Part shown: positions 1 through 5,483 of the stretch, in pieces
How the letters are laid out: each line of letters opens with the position of its first letter
Numbering within the stretch: the first letter of the stretch is position 1
Source of the DNA: Alphaproteobacteria bacterium
GTDB taxonomy: Bacteria > Pseudomonadota > Alphaproteobacteria > Rhizobiales > Xanthobacteraceae
Direction of reading: 5' to 3'
DNA length: 5,504 nt
Assembly: GCA_005883445.1 (NCBI GenBank)
Contig: VAZL01000247.1
Location: 1 to 5,504, forward strand
The notes under the pieces: model-generated
The model's input: the letters and a program-made list of their open reading frames with translations, nothing else
Databases searched by the model: none
Told to the model about the DNA's origin: nothing
Position numbers and translations under genes: made by a program

Positions 1-88
1 CGACGCGCGCAGCTTCATGATCACCGAGGGTCCGGTGGAGGTGATGCGCATGGTGCTTGCGCGCGAAATCTTTCGCGGCCAGGTCTAA
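1..88 (+). CDS. Acyl-CoA dehydrogenase, C-terminal fragment (cut by window edge)
   Basis: Only the last 28 codons are present, read from base 2 to the TAA at 86-88. The peptide starts DARSF and continues ITEGPVEVMRMVLAREIF. This matches the C-terminal helix of acyl-CoA dehydrogenases, where an Arg-Asp-Ala stretch is followed by an E-G-x-x-E-V segment carrying the catalytic base, and then by a conserved I/L-A-R motif. The Glu of the TEGP motif is in the position expected for the proton-abstracting Glu of medium-chain-type enzymes. Such proteins use FAD to desaturate an acyl-CoA at C2-C3 and pass electrons to ETF. The next gene, a MaoC-type hydratase, starts 31 bp downstream on the same strand, so the two probably form an operon catalysing successive beta-oxidation-type steps. 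Most of the gene lies outside the window, so subfamily and substrate are unknown. Confidence 0.75.
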   Translation, partial: DARSFMITEGPVEVMRMVLAREIFRGQV

Positions 89-108
89 GCGTCGCGCATT
101 GCGGGCAC

Positions 109-114
109 GGGAGG
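109..114 (+). promoter_or_regulatory. Ribosome binding site setting a TTG start for the MaoC gene
   Basis: GGGAGG lies 5 nt before the TTG at 120-122. This is the only strong Shine-Dalgarno match near the 5' end of the gene. The next in-frame ATG (153) has only a weak purine stretch before it. An upstream in-frame start at 57 would overlap the preceding dehydrogenase gene and add an Arg-rich tail unlike the family. Confidence 0.7.
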
Positions 115-119
115 CGACG

Positions 120-986
120 TTGGCGGAACCGAAGCTCAATTACGAACGAGTCATGGCCTACCGGCCGAGCGACATTCGCGTGAACTACGGTGAGCGCGAG
201 TGCATCCTCTATGCGCTCGGCATCGGCGCCGGCATGGACCCGCTCGATCCGGGCGAGCTCAAGTTCGTATACGAGCGCGCCGGGCTCGCGGCGTTTCCCA
301 CCATGGCGGTGGTGCTGGGCTGGCCGGGCCGAATGACCGATCCCGCCTTTGGCATCGACGAGCGCCTGGTCGTCGCCGGCGACCTCAAGGTGGTCCTGCA
401 TCGGCCGCTGGCTCCGAAGGCCAGCCTTGTGAGCCGGCCGCGCGTCAAGGAGGTCATCGACAAGGGCCCCGGCAACGCCGCCATCATCCAGAATACGCGC
501 GACCTGATCGGCGAGGACGGAGCGCCGGTCGCTACCGTCGACAGCAGCACGTTTGCGCGCAAGCACGGCGGTTTCGGCGGCAAGGCGACGGAGACGCCGG
601 CGCCGCACGCGGTGCCGCAGACGGCGCCGGAGAAAATCTGCGACCTGCCGACGCCGCCCAATCTCGCGCTTCTGTACCGCCTCAACGGCGACGAGAACCC
701 GCTCCATGCCGATCCGGAGCGCGCCAAGGCCGCCGGCTTCGATCGTCCCATCCTGCATGGCGCGGCAAGCTTCGGCATCGCGGCGCGCGCGATCCTGCGG
801 GAGTGCGCCGACTACCGGCCGGAGCGGCTGAAAAGCATCGAGGCGCGGTTCTCGCGGCCGGTCTTTCCCGGCGACACCATCCGCACCGAGATCTGGCGCG
901 AGGGCGAGCGCATCTCGTTCCAGTGCCGCGTCGTCTCCCGCAACGACATCGTGCTCAGCAACGGGCTCGCGACGTTGCGGGCCTAG
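120..986 (+). CDS. MaoC-family enoyl-CoA hydratase (hydratase 2 type)
   Basis: A 288-residue cytoplasmic protein made of two tandem hot-dog folds, as in bacterial and peroxisomal 2-enoyl-CoA hydratase 2. The N-terminal half (about residues 1-140) has the family-like start with YALGIGAG followed by a Tyr/Phe-rich segment, and lacks the catalytic motif. The C-terminal half carries the hydratase-2 signature YRLNGDENPLHADP, then GFDRPILHG. Asp191 and His196 are the expected catalytic pair, with the usual five-residue spacing, and Asn193 is also conserved. Known members add water to trans-2-enoyl-CoA to give (R)-3-hydroxyacyl-CoA. The TTG start at 120 is chosen because of GGGAGG 5 nt upstream; length then agrees with the roughly 285-290 residues usual for the family. 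It follows an acyl-CoA dehydrogenase by 31 bp, fitting desaturation then hydration. Its stop is only 12 bp from the stop of the convergent aldolase-family gene. Specific substrate is not evident; related annotations include sterol side-chain and short-chain enoyl-CoA hydratases. Confidence 0.9.
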   Translation: MAEPKLNYERVMAYRPSDIRVNYGERECILYALGIGAGMDPLDPGELKFVYERAGLAAFPTMAVVLGWPGRMTDPAFGIDERLVVAGDLKVVLHRPLAPKASLVSRPRVKEVIDKGPGNAAIIQNTRDLIGEDGAPVATVDSSTFARKHGGFGGKATETPAPHAVPQTAPEKICDLPTPPNLALLYRLNGDENPLHADPERAKAAGFDRPILHGAASFGIAARAILRECADYRPERLKSIEARFSRPVFPGDTIRTEIWREGERISFQCRVVSRNDIVLSNGLATLRA

Positions 987-998
987 ACGATGCCGCGG

Positions 999-1805
999 TT
1001 ACTTTCCAAGCGCTTTCTTTTTCCAAAGCTCCCAGGCGCGCGCAAAATCTGTAGCCGCCGCATCTCTGGCTGTACCTTCCTCCGCAGAGATATAGTTGAT
1101 CGGACCGCCGATCGCGATCGCGGTCGTCTGCAATCGGGCGTTCACCTCGGTGTAAATCGCGCGCCGGACAGCAATCTGCACGTCCGGGCCGACCACGACA
1201 TTGCCATGCCCGCGCATCAGCGCCACCGGTTTGTCGCCAAGTCTCGATGCGAGGGACTTTCCGAGAGCTGCGTTTCGCACCAACATCCCCGCGCTGGCGG
1301 GATCGTGCGCGTCGCGGCTGTCCCACACGGGCACGCCGACCCATAGAAATGAAGCTACGTGAGCGACCGGCCGCATCGGCACTTGAGTGATGCCGAACGG
1401 AATCACTGCGGGCGAATGGCTGTGTATCACCGCCTTAACGTCCGGCCGCAGCTTGTAGATTTCACCGTGGATGAACCGTTCGATCACGCTGCGGCGGTCC
1501 TGCGGATCAATCGGGTTGGAATCGAGGTCGTACTCCATGATATCGCTCGCCGTTACCAAGATCGGCGCGCGCGAGCGCGACATCAAATAACGGTTGGGAT
1601 CATTTGGATGACGGATACTCACATGTCCGTAGGCATCGAGCACGCCCTCCTCCGCAAGGATACGATTGGCCGCAACAAGGTCCTCGATGAGCGCCGGATC
1701 GACAGGGCCGCCGGAGGTGAGGGACGTTTGTGCGATGGCGGGACCAAGCTCCGCAGCAAATACCAAGGCGACCGTCGCGATCGCTAAGCGGGCAGGATGA
1801 ATCAT
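999..1805 (-). CDS. Class II aldolase/adducin-family protein with signal peptide
   Basis: A 268-residue protein. Residues 1-25 look like a Sec signal: Arg6, a hydrophobic run at 7-18, and an Ala-Ile-Ala cleavage site before Gln26. The mature part is a class II aldolase/adducin domain. His128 and His130 (motif VIHSHSP) and His200 (RGHGNVVVG) match the three divalent-metal ligands of L-fuculose-1-phosphate aldolase. Glu109, eleven residues before Arg120-Pro-Asp, aligns with that enzyme's catalytic Glu73. The metal site therefore looks intact. Family members cleave phosphorylated ketoses, or act as epimerases or as decarboxylases of hydroxylated aromatic acids. Most are cytoplasmic, so the signal peptide is notable. 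The start at 1805 is favoured by AAGGAGG 8 nt upstream; extending to an ATG at 1874 would put 23 residues encoded by a palindromic repeat before the signal. It lies 88 bp downstream of the broken dehydrogenase on the same strand. Base composition is lower in GC (about 60% in several lines counted) than the flanking genes. Substrate unknown. Confidence 0.85.
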   Translation of the reverse strand: MIHPARLAIATVALVFAAELGPAIAQTSLTSGGPVDPALIEDLVAANRILAEEGVLDAYGHVSIRHPNDPNRYLMSRSRAPILVTASDIMEYDLDSNPIDPQDRRSVIERFIHGEIYKLRPDVKAVIHSHSPAVIPFGITQVPMRPVAHVASFLWVGVPVWDSRDAHDPASAGMLVRNAALGKSLASRLGDKPVALMRGHGNVVVGPDVQIAVRRAIYTEVNARLQTTAIAIGGPINYISAEEGTARDAAATDFARAWELWKKKALGK

Positions 1806-1813
1806 TCCGTTCC

Positions 1814-1820
1814 CCTCCTT
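1814..1820 (-). promoter_or_regulatory. Strong ribosome binding site of the aldolase-family gene
   Basis: On the minus strand the sequence is AAGGAGG, followed after 8 nt by the ATG at 1805. This is the best Shine-Dalgarno match in the window. It decides the start in favour of 1805, which also places the signal peptide at the N terminus. Confidence 0.75.
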
Positions 1821-1850
1821 GTCCGGATGCCTTACTTCATTGATCAGCGC

Positions 1851-1897
1851 GTAGGATGGGTTCGCTGCGCTCAACGCATCCTGCGTGCCCGTCCTAC
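1851..1897. repeat. Palindromic intergenic repeat overlapping the end of the broken dehydrogenase
   Basis: A 47-bp imperfect palindrome. The outer arms are GTAGGATGGG (1851-1860) and CCCGTCCTAC (1888-1897), which pair over 10 bp with one G-T wobble. The interior can form a smaller stem with arms ACGCA (1874-1878) and TGCGT (1882-1886). Minus-strand translation of part of it gives NPSYAL, a string I recall from spurious ORFs over short dispersed repeats in Bradyrhizobium-like genomes. No T-run follows on either strand, so a classic intrinsic terminator is not supported. Copy number elsewhere in the genome cannot be seen here. The right arm contains the TAG stop (1894-1896) of the dehydrogenase remnant. 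Confidence 0.6.
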
Positions 1898-3011
1898 CTC
1901 GCCAACCGCCGCGTCGCCTTCATCCGTTGCACGCTGTCGCCGGCGAGATGGCTCCAGATGATGGCGTCGCGCACGAGCTTGTCGGCGCGTGGCGCAAGCA
2001 CGTCCGCGCCGGCGTGAAGCTCAAGGTTGAGCTCGGTCACCTCCTGGATCGCGTCGGTGGAGAAATTCATGCACAAGCCGGCATTGGCCGAATGCAGTTT
2101 GCGGTCGTGCTCCCAGGCGATGCGCATCACGAACGAGCGCAGCTTTGCTTCTTCGTGCGCGCCAGCGTCAACGCCATGCCGCAGGCGTCATCGCAGACCC
2201 CGAGCGCGTTGGCCGCGAGCTCGAGGTCGCCGAACAGGTCTCCGCCCGTGCGATCGCCGGCCTGCTGGGTCTTCATGTCCGAGCCGTTGACGGGGCCCAC
2301 GACATTGGCGTGCGGCACGCGCGCGTTCTCGAAGATCATTTCGCCGTTCTGGTAGAAGCGCCAGCCGTCCTTGTTGAACACCTTGCCGATGCGGAAGCCG
2401 GGCGTGTCGCGCGGCACCAGGAACATGGTGGTGCCTTGTCTCAGCGGCGCGTTCGGGTCGGTGCGCGCGTCGATGAAGAACAGCTTGCCGACGCTGGCAT
2501 TGGCGATGAAGCACTTCTCGCCATTGAGGATCCATTCGTCGCCGTGGCGTTCCGCCCTGAGCTTGAGGCCGGCCTTGGGATCGTCCGGCGGCAGCCGGTT
2601 GTCGGAGCCCGCGCTCGGTTCGCTGATCCCCTTGCCGAGCAGGAAGGTATCGTCCTCCAGGAACGGTTTGAGAAAGCGGCGCTTCTGCTCCTCGCTGCAG
2701 GCCGCCGCGATCAGGTGGCTCCACTTCCAGCATTGGCTGAAGGTCTTGGAGATCGCGCTGTCGGCCTTGGCGAGTTCCGCCATGACCAGCGCTTGCGTCA
2801 CGAAATCGGTGCCGTGGCCGCCCCATTCCTTGGGCACCGCCAGGGTGCGAAAGCCGAGCTTGGAGCCTTTCTTGATGATCTCCCAGTCGAACGTCTCGCG
2901 CGGATCGGCAATCTCGTCGCGCTCTAGCGAGATTGGGCGGATTTCCTCCTCCGCGAATTTGCGCGCCGTCATCTGCCAGGAGCGCTGCTCGTTGCTCAGG
3001 GTAAAATCCAT
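1894..3011 (-). pseudogene. Acyl-CoA dehydrogenase, disrupted by internal deletion and frameshift
   Basis: The first frame runs from ATG 3011 (GAGGG 8 nt upstream) for 294 codons to TGA at 2127-2129. It holds the N-terminal helical domain, the FAD/substrate signature GISEPSAGSD (residues 128-137), and the middle beta domain ending RDTPGFRIG...FENARVPHANVVGP. Similarity stops after ALTLARTKKQ (about 280-289). The C-terminal domain continues in another frame: EEAKLRSFVMRIAWEHDRK from about 2153, through NFSTDAIQEVTELNLELHAG, to DAIIWSHLAGDSVQRM and the TAG at 1894-1896. Compared with the neighbouring dehydrogenase, about 22 residues (the GGRPIIEHQ region and most of the next helix) are missing at the junction. 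The frame offset requires a net loss of 1 mod 3 bases, e.g. 64 or 67. In an ungapped alignment of the end, Ala (in HLAGDS) replaces the usual catalytic Glu. It starts 16 bp after the upstream dehydrogenase stop, so the two were cotranscribed. A sequencing or assembly deletion is a possible alternative. Confidence 0.8.
2143..2158 (-). other. Deletion/frameshift junction in the dehydrogenase
   Basis: On the minus strand the frame that encodes ALTLARTKKQ gives way here to the frame that encodes EEAKLRSFVMRIAW. The two frames overlap in the stretch CGCACGAAGAAGCAAAGC. There is no slippery heptamer such as A-AAA-AAG. The missing protein segment also argues for lost DNA rather than a simple indel or recoding. 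Base-exact endpoints cannot be fixed without an intact homologue. Confidence 0.7.
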
Positions 3012-3027
3012 GGGCCTTTCCCTCGGT

Positions 3028-4254
3028 TCATTCGGCCGCGAGCACCGCGGCGCTCGCCGGCCGGCGATAGCGCGCCAGCGCCTCGGCGATGCGCAACTTC
3101 GCCTCGCTGTTGCCTGCGCCCGCGTGGAGGCAGATGCGCGCATCGTGCACGTATTTCTGCAGCGGCATGTCCCGCATCACGCCCATGGCGCCGAAGCATT
3201 CCGCCGCATCCTTGACGGCGCGGTAGATCGCCTCCGACGCGAAGACGGCGGCGATGGTGGTGAGCGGCAGATCGGGCAGGCTGCGGTCGGCGAAGGCGTC
3301 CGGGTGGTCCGAGGCCCAGGCGGCCTGCCAAATGGCGGCGCGTGCGACTTCGAGCCGGATCGCGATCTCGGCGAGCTTGGCGCCGATCGCCTGGTGCTCG
3401 ATGATCGGGCGCCCGCCCTGCGTGCGCACCTGCGCGTAATCGAGCGCCGCCTCATAGGCGGCGCGGCCGATTCCGAGATTGAGCGCCTGATCCTGCGGGA
3501 TGTGGCGCCCGGCATCGGCCGCGAGCGGACTTTCCACGCCGAGAAAATTCTCCGCCGGTACGCGGCAGTCGTCGAACGCTACTGCGCCGCAGGCGCCGTG
3601 ACGCGAGCGCGTGGCCGTCCCGGTCTCGGTCACGCTCAAGCCCGGGGTGTCGCGCGGTACCAGCAGCGTGGCGATGCCGCCTTCGCCGACGCTTGCCCGC
3701 ACGACGAACAGCGTCGCCAGCGATGCGCCGACGACGCCGTCCTTGCTGCCGCTGACGACCCAGCCATCGCCCGCGCGCACCGCGGCAGTCTTGAAGGGCG
3801 CGTGGCTCGTCTGCGGTCGGTGATAATTGATGCCGAGCGCGGCATCGCGATCCGCCTCGTGCTCGGCGAGCGCGAGGTGATAGCGGTGGTCCGTGAGGAA
3901 CGGTGGCAAGAAGCGCGCCCGCTGCTCCGCCGTCATCAGCCGGTCGAACAGCGCCTGCGCGAGCGTCGATGTCTGCGCCAGCACGGCGGCGACGTCGGGG
4001 TCGCCGGCGGCGAGTTCCTCGGTGACGATGCAGCAGGTGAGGTTGTCGGCGCCGGCGCCGCCACAATCCTCGGACAGCGCGAGCGTGCGCAGCCCCATCT
4101 CCGCGGCCTTGTCGAGCGCCTGCACCAGCAGCGGCCGCGCGCGCGCCTCCAGGCGCTCCGGCTTGAGGGCGAGCGGCTTGATTACCTCCACAACGAAATC
4201 GCGGACCGTGTCGCGGATTTGCAACTGCTCCGGACTGAGGTGAAGGTTGTACAT
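3028..4254 (-). CDS. Acyl-CoA dehydrogenase family protein with degenerate active-site motifs
   Basis: A 408-residue, full-length member of the acyl-CoA dehydrogenase family. The N-terminal helical domain occupies about 1-120, the beta domain about 121-240, and the C-terminal four-helix domain about 255-395. Family landmarks are MGLRTLALSEDCGGAG (53-68), LLVPRDTPG (197-205), the FDDCRVPAENFLG type segment (about 228-239), GGRPIIEHQ (280-288) and the second signature FGAMGVMRDMPLQKYVHDA. The first signature is eroded: at 128-137 it reads ALAEHEADRD where its neighbour has GISEPSAGSD, so Ser130, Gly135 and Ser136 are replaced while Glu131 and Asp137 remain. After DARICLHAGAGNSE there is Gly or Ala, not Glu, at the usual catalytic-base position. 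It may be an inactive or FAD-poor partner in a heteromeric enzyme, or use another base; this is inference. ATG 4254 has GGAG 7 nt upstream. The broken dehydrogenase follows after 16 bp, indicating one transcript; the receptor gene lies 233 bp upstream, separated by palindromes. Confidence 0.85.
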   Translation of the reverse strand: MYNLHLSPEQLQIRDTVRDFVVEVIKPLALKPERLEARARPLLVQALDKAAEMGLRTLALSEDCGGAGADNLTCCIVTEELAAGDPDVAAVLAQTSTLAQALFDRLMTAEQRARFLPPFLTDHRYHLALAEHEADRDAALGINYHRPQTSHAPFKTAAVRAGDGWVVSGSKDGVVGASLATLFVVRASVGEGGIATLLVPRDTPGLSVTETGTATRSRHGACGAVAFDDCRVPAENFLGVESPLAADAGRHIPQDQALNLGIGRAAYEAALDYAQVRTQGGRPIIEHQAIGAKLAEIAIRLEVARAAIWQAAWASDHPDAFADRSLPDLPLTTIAAVFASEAIYRAVKDAAECFGAMGVMRDMPLQKYVHDARICLHAGAGNSEAKLRIAEALARYRRPASAAVLAAE

Positions 4255-4261
4255 TCAACGT

Positions 4262-4265
4262 CTCC
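4262..4265 (-). promoter_or_regulatory. Ribosome binding site of the full-length dehydrogenase gene
   Basis: GGAG on the minus strand lies 7 nt before the ATG at 4254. It is modest but correctly spaced, and no competing in-frame start with a better site is seen. I found no convincing sigma-70 promoter in the 233 bp upstream. Confidence 0.5.
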
Positions 4266-4328
4266 GATTTGCTGCGGTACGACAGCGGAGTGTTGCGTCG
4301 ACGGCGATGGCGAGCAGGCGTTGCAAGT

Positions 4329-4408
4329 CTTGCGTCACCCGCGGGCAGAAGCGCGTCGAAGACGCGCGTGAACGCGCTTTAGCCCCGCGGGTCCATCTTC
4401 TTCGCAAG
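4329..4408. repeat. Nested palindromic intergenic repeat
   Basis: Three inverted-repeat pairs are nested within 80 bp. The outer pair is CTTGCG (4329-4334) with CGCAAG (4403-4408). The middle pair is ACCCGCGGG (4337-4345) with CCCGCGGGT (4384-4392), a perfect 9-bp match. The inner pair is AAGCGCGT (4349-4356) with ACGCGCTT (4372-4379), a perfect 8-bp match. In minus-strand translation the unit gives strings such as FLRRRWTRG and PRVTQ, which I recall from spurious ORFs over intergenic repeats of Bradyrhizobium-like bacteria. It lies between the receptor stop and the dehydrogenase start. As RNA it would fold strongly and could act as a transcript-end barrier or processing site, but there is no adjoining T-run to make it a standard terminator. 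Confidence 0.65.
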
Positions 4409-4429
4409 AATTTTTCATGAGTGGGATGG

Positions 4430-4452
4430 ATTGCCGGGTCAAGCCCGGCAAT
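4430..4452. repeat. Short palindromic repeat (GLDPAIH-type)
   Basis: A perfect 9-bp inverted repeat, ATTGCCGGG (4430-4438) and CCCGGCAAT (4444-4452), flanks the 5-nt loop TCAAG. Its minus-strand translation with flanks reads VIAGLDPAIH, a string I recall as frequent in spurious ORFs over dispersed palindromes in Hyphomicrobiales. It lies about 35 bp past the stop codon of the receptor gene and next to the nested palindrome, so the two form a composite repeat block. Confidence 0.7.
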
Positions 4453-4458
4453 GACCAC

Positions 4459-4477
4459 CGTTGGGTCACTGCCAACG
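4459..4477. repeat. Small inverted repeat just past the receptor stop codon
   Basis: Arms CGTTGG (4459-4464) and CCAACG (4472-4477) enclose a 7-nt loop. The motif GACCAC also occurs twice, at 4453-4458 and 4477-4482. The stem starts 11 nt beyond the stop of the receptor gene on the minus strand. It has no T-run after it, so a role as a 3'-end stabilising hairpin is possible but unproven. Confidence 0.4.
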
Positions 4478-4487
4478 ACCACTGATA

Positions 4488-5471
4488 TCACTCTCCCTTG
4501 ATGCCCGCGGTCTTGATCACGCCCGCCCATTTCTCCAGGTCCTTGCCGATGAGCTCGCCGAAACGATCGGGGGTAAGCGCAAACGGCGTGACCTGCTGCT
4601 CGGTGAGCTGCTTGACCACCTGCGGGTCATGCATGATCGCGAGCGTCTCCCGGGAGAGCCGCTCTACGATCTCCTTCGGCGTGCGCGCCGGCGCTACGAT
4701 GCCGACCCACGGCGCCATTTCGAATCCCTTCACCGTTTCGGCGACCGCCGGCACGTCGGGGAGCGCCGGCATGCGCTTGGGCTCGGCCACTGCCAGCGCC
4801 ACCAATTGCCCGGCTTGAACGCTTTGCAGCAGCGTCTGAACGTTGTTGAATCCCATTTGCACTTCGCCGCCGATCAGCGCCAGTGACGCGGGCCCCGTGC
4901 CCTTGTAAGGCACGTGCAAGAGCTTCACGCCGGCGGCCTGGGAAAACAGCTCCATTGCCAGATGGCTGAAGTTTCCGACCCCGGCGGAAGCATAGGCCAG
5001 TGCCCCGGGCTTCGCCTTCGCAAGCGCGATCAGGTCCGACACCGAACGCGCCGGCACCGACGGATGCACGGCCAGCATCCCCGGAAAGCGCACCATCGTC
5101 GCAACCGGCACGAAGTCGCGCAGCGGAGCGTAAGGGAGCTTCTCGTAGAGCGAAGGGTTGACCACCAGCGGCGTGTTGGAGCAGGCCGAAATCGTGTAGC
5201 AGTCGGGATCGGATTGCATCAGCGCTTGCAGGCCGATGGCGCCGTTGGCGCCGGCGCGGTTCTCGACGAATACCTGCTGCCCGAGCCGCTCGGAGAGATG
5301 CTTGGCGGCAAGGCGCGCGATGAAGTCGGTGCCGCCTCCCGCCGGGAACGGCACGATCATCTTGATCGCCCGTTGCGGCCAGGTTTGGACCGGCGCTTGC
5401 GCCCCAGCCGCCCCCGGCAACGCGCCTGCGAGCGCGAGCGCCACGGCGAGCTTGGCAAGATGAATGCGCAT
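4488..5471 (-). CDS. Tripartite tricarboxylate transporter substrate-binding protein (Bug family)
   Basis: A 327-residue periplasmic solute receptor, the usual length for the Bug/TctC family. Residues 1-24 form a signal peptide: Arg2 and Lys7, a long Ala/Leu hydrophobic core, and Ala-Ala-Gly-Ala before Gln25. The mature protein opens with WPQRAIKMIVPFPAGGGTD, whose loop (about 41-49, ending Asp49) is one half of the ligand-binding pocket in solved Bug structures. VFVENRAGANGAIG follows at 67-80. The second pocket loop is HVPYKGTGPA (186-195), and GGEVQMGF and WVGIVAPARTPKEIV also match the family. These receptors bind small carboxylates or related compounds for TctAB-type transporters, although most are orphans without adjacent membrane subunits, as here. 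The ligand cannot be deduced. Cys91 and Cys97 lie in a segment where many homologues have Gly-Tyr-Thr, so a periplasmic disulfide is possible. ATG 5471 has GGGAGGA 5 nt upstream. The following dehydrogenase gene is 233 bp away across palindromes, so cotranscription is uncertain. Confidence 0.92.
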   Translation of the reverse strand: MRIHLAKLAVALALAGALPGAAGAQAPVQTWPQRAIKMIVPFPAGGGTDFIARLAAKHLSERLGQQVFVENRAGANGAIGLQALMQSDPDCYTISACSNTPLVVNPSLYEKLPYAPLRDFVPVATMVRFPGMLAVHPSVPARSVSDLIALAKAKPGALAYASAGVGNFSHLAMELFSQAAGVKLLHVPYKGTGPASLALIGGEVQMGFNNVQTLLQSVQAGQLVALAVAEPKRMPALPDVPAVAETVKGFEMAPWVGIVAPARTPKEIVERLSRETLAIMHDPQVVKQLTEQQVTPFALTPDRFGELIGKDLEKWAGVIKTAGIKGE

Positions 5472-5476
5472 GTTCG

Positions 5477-5483
5477 TCCTCCC
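5477..5483 (-). promoter_or_regulatory. Ribosome binding site of the Bug receptor gene
   Basis: GGGAGGA on the minus strand lies 5 nt before the ATG at 5471 and supports that start, which gives a complete signal peptide. Only 21 bp remain upstream in the window, too little to judge a promoter. Confidence 0.65.

Noticed and set aside
57..119. N-terminal extension of the MaoC protein to 57
   Set aside because: It would overlap the preceding dehydrogenase gene, adds an Arg-rich tail, and lacks a ribosome site. TTG 120 has GGGAGG at 5 nt.
21..758. Open frames antisense to the MaoC hydratase gene
   Set aside because: They are low-complexity and Arg-rich, without family motifs or a suitable ribosome site. 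The + strand frame has intact hydratase-2 catalytic residues.
1806..1874. Longer aldolase start at 1874
   Set aside because: The extra 23 residues are encoded partly by the palindromic repeat, and would bury the signal peptide and the strong ribosome site inside the coding region.
2127..2165. Programmed ribosomal frameshift joining the two dehydrogenase frames
   Set aside because: No slippery heptamer is present, and about 22 residues of the fold are missing at the junction, which recoding would not explain.
2371..4371. A 666-codon open frame on the + strand, antisense to both dehydrogenase genes
   Set aside because: Its translation is Arg/Ala/Leu-rich with no recognisable domain, while the opposite strand encodes clear dehydrogenase motifs. 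Long antisense frames are expected at this GC content.
4329..4452. Rho-independent terminators after the receptor gene
   Set aside because: The hairpins are strong, but none is followed by a T-run on the strand being transcribed. They are better described as palindromic repeats.
4255..4530. A possible 91-residue small protein on the minus strand between receptor and dehydrogenase
   Set aside because: The translation is built from palindromic repeats (VIAGLDPAIH, PRVTQ) and overlaps the receptor's 3' end. It is a repeat-derived spurious frame.
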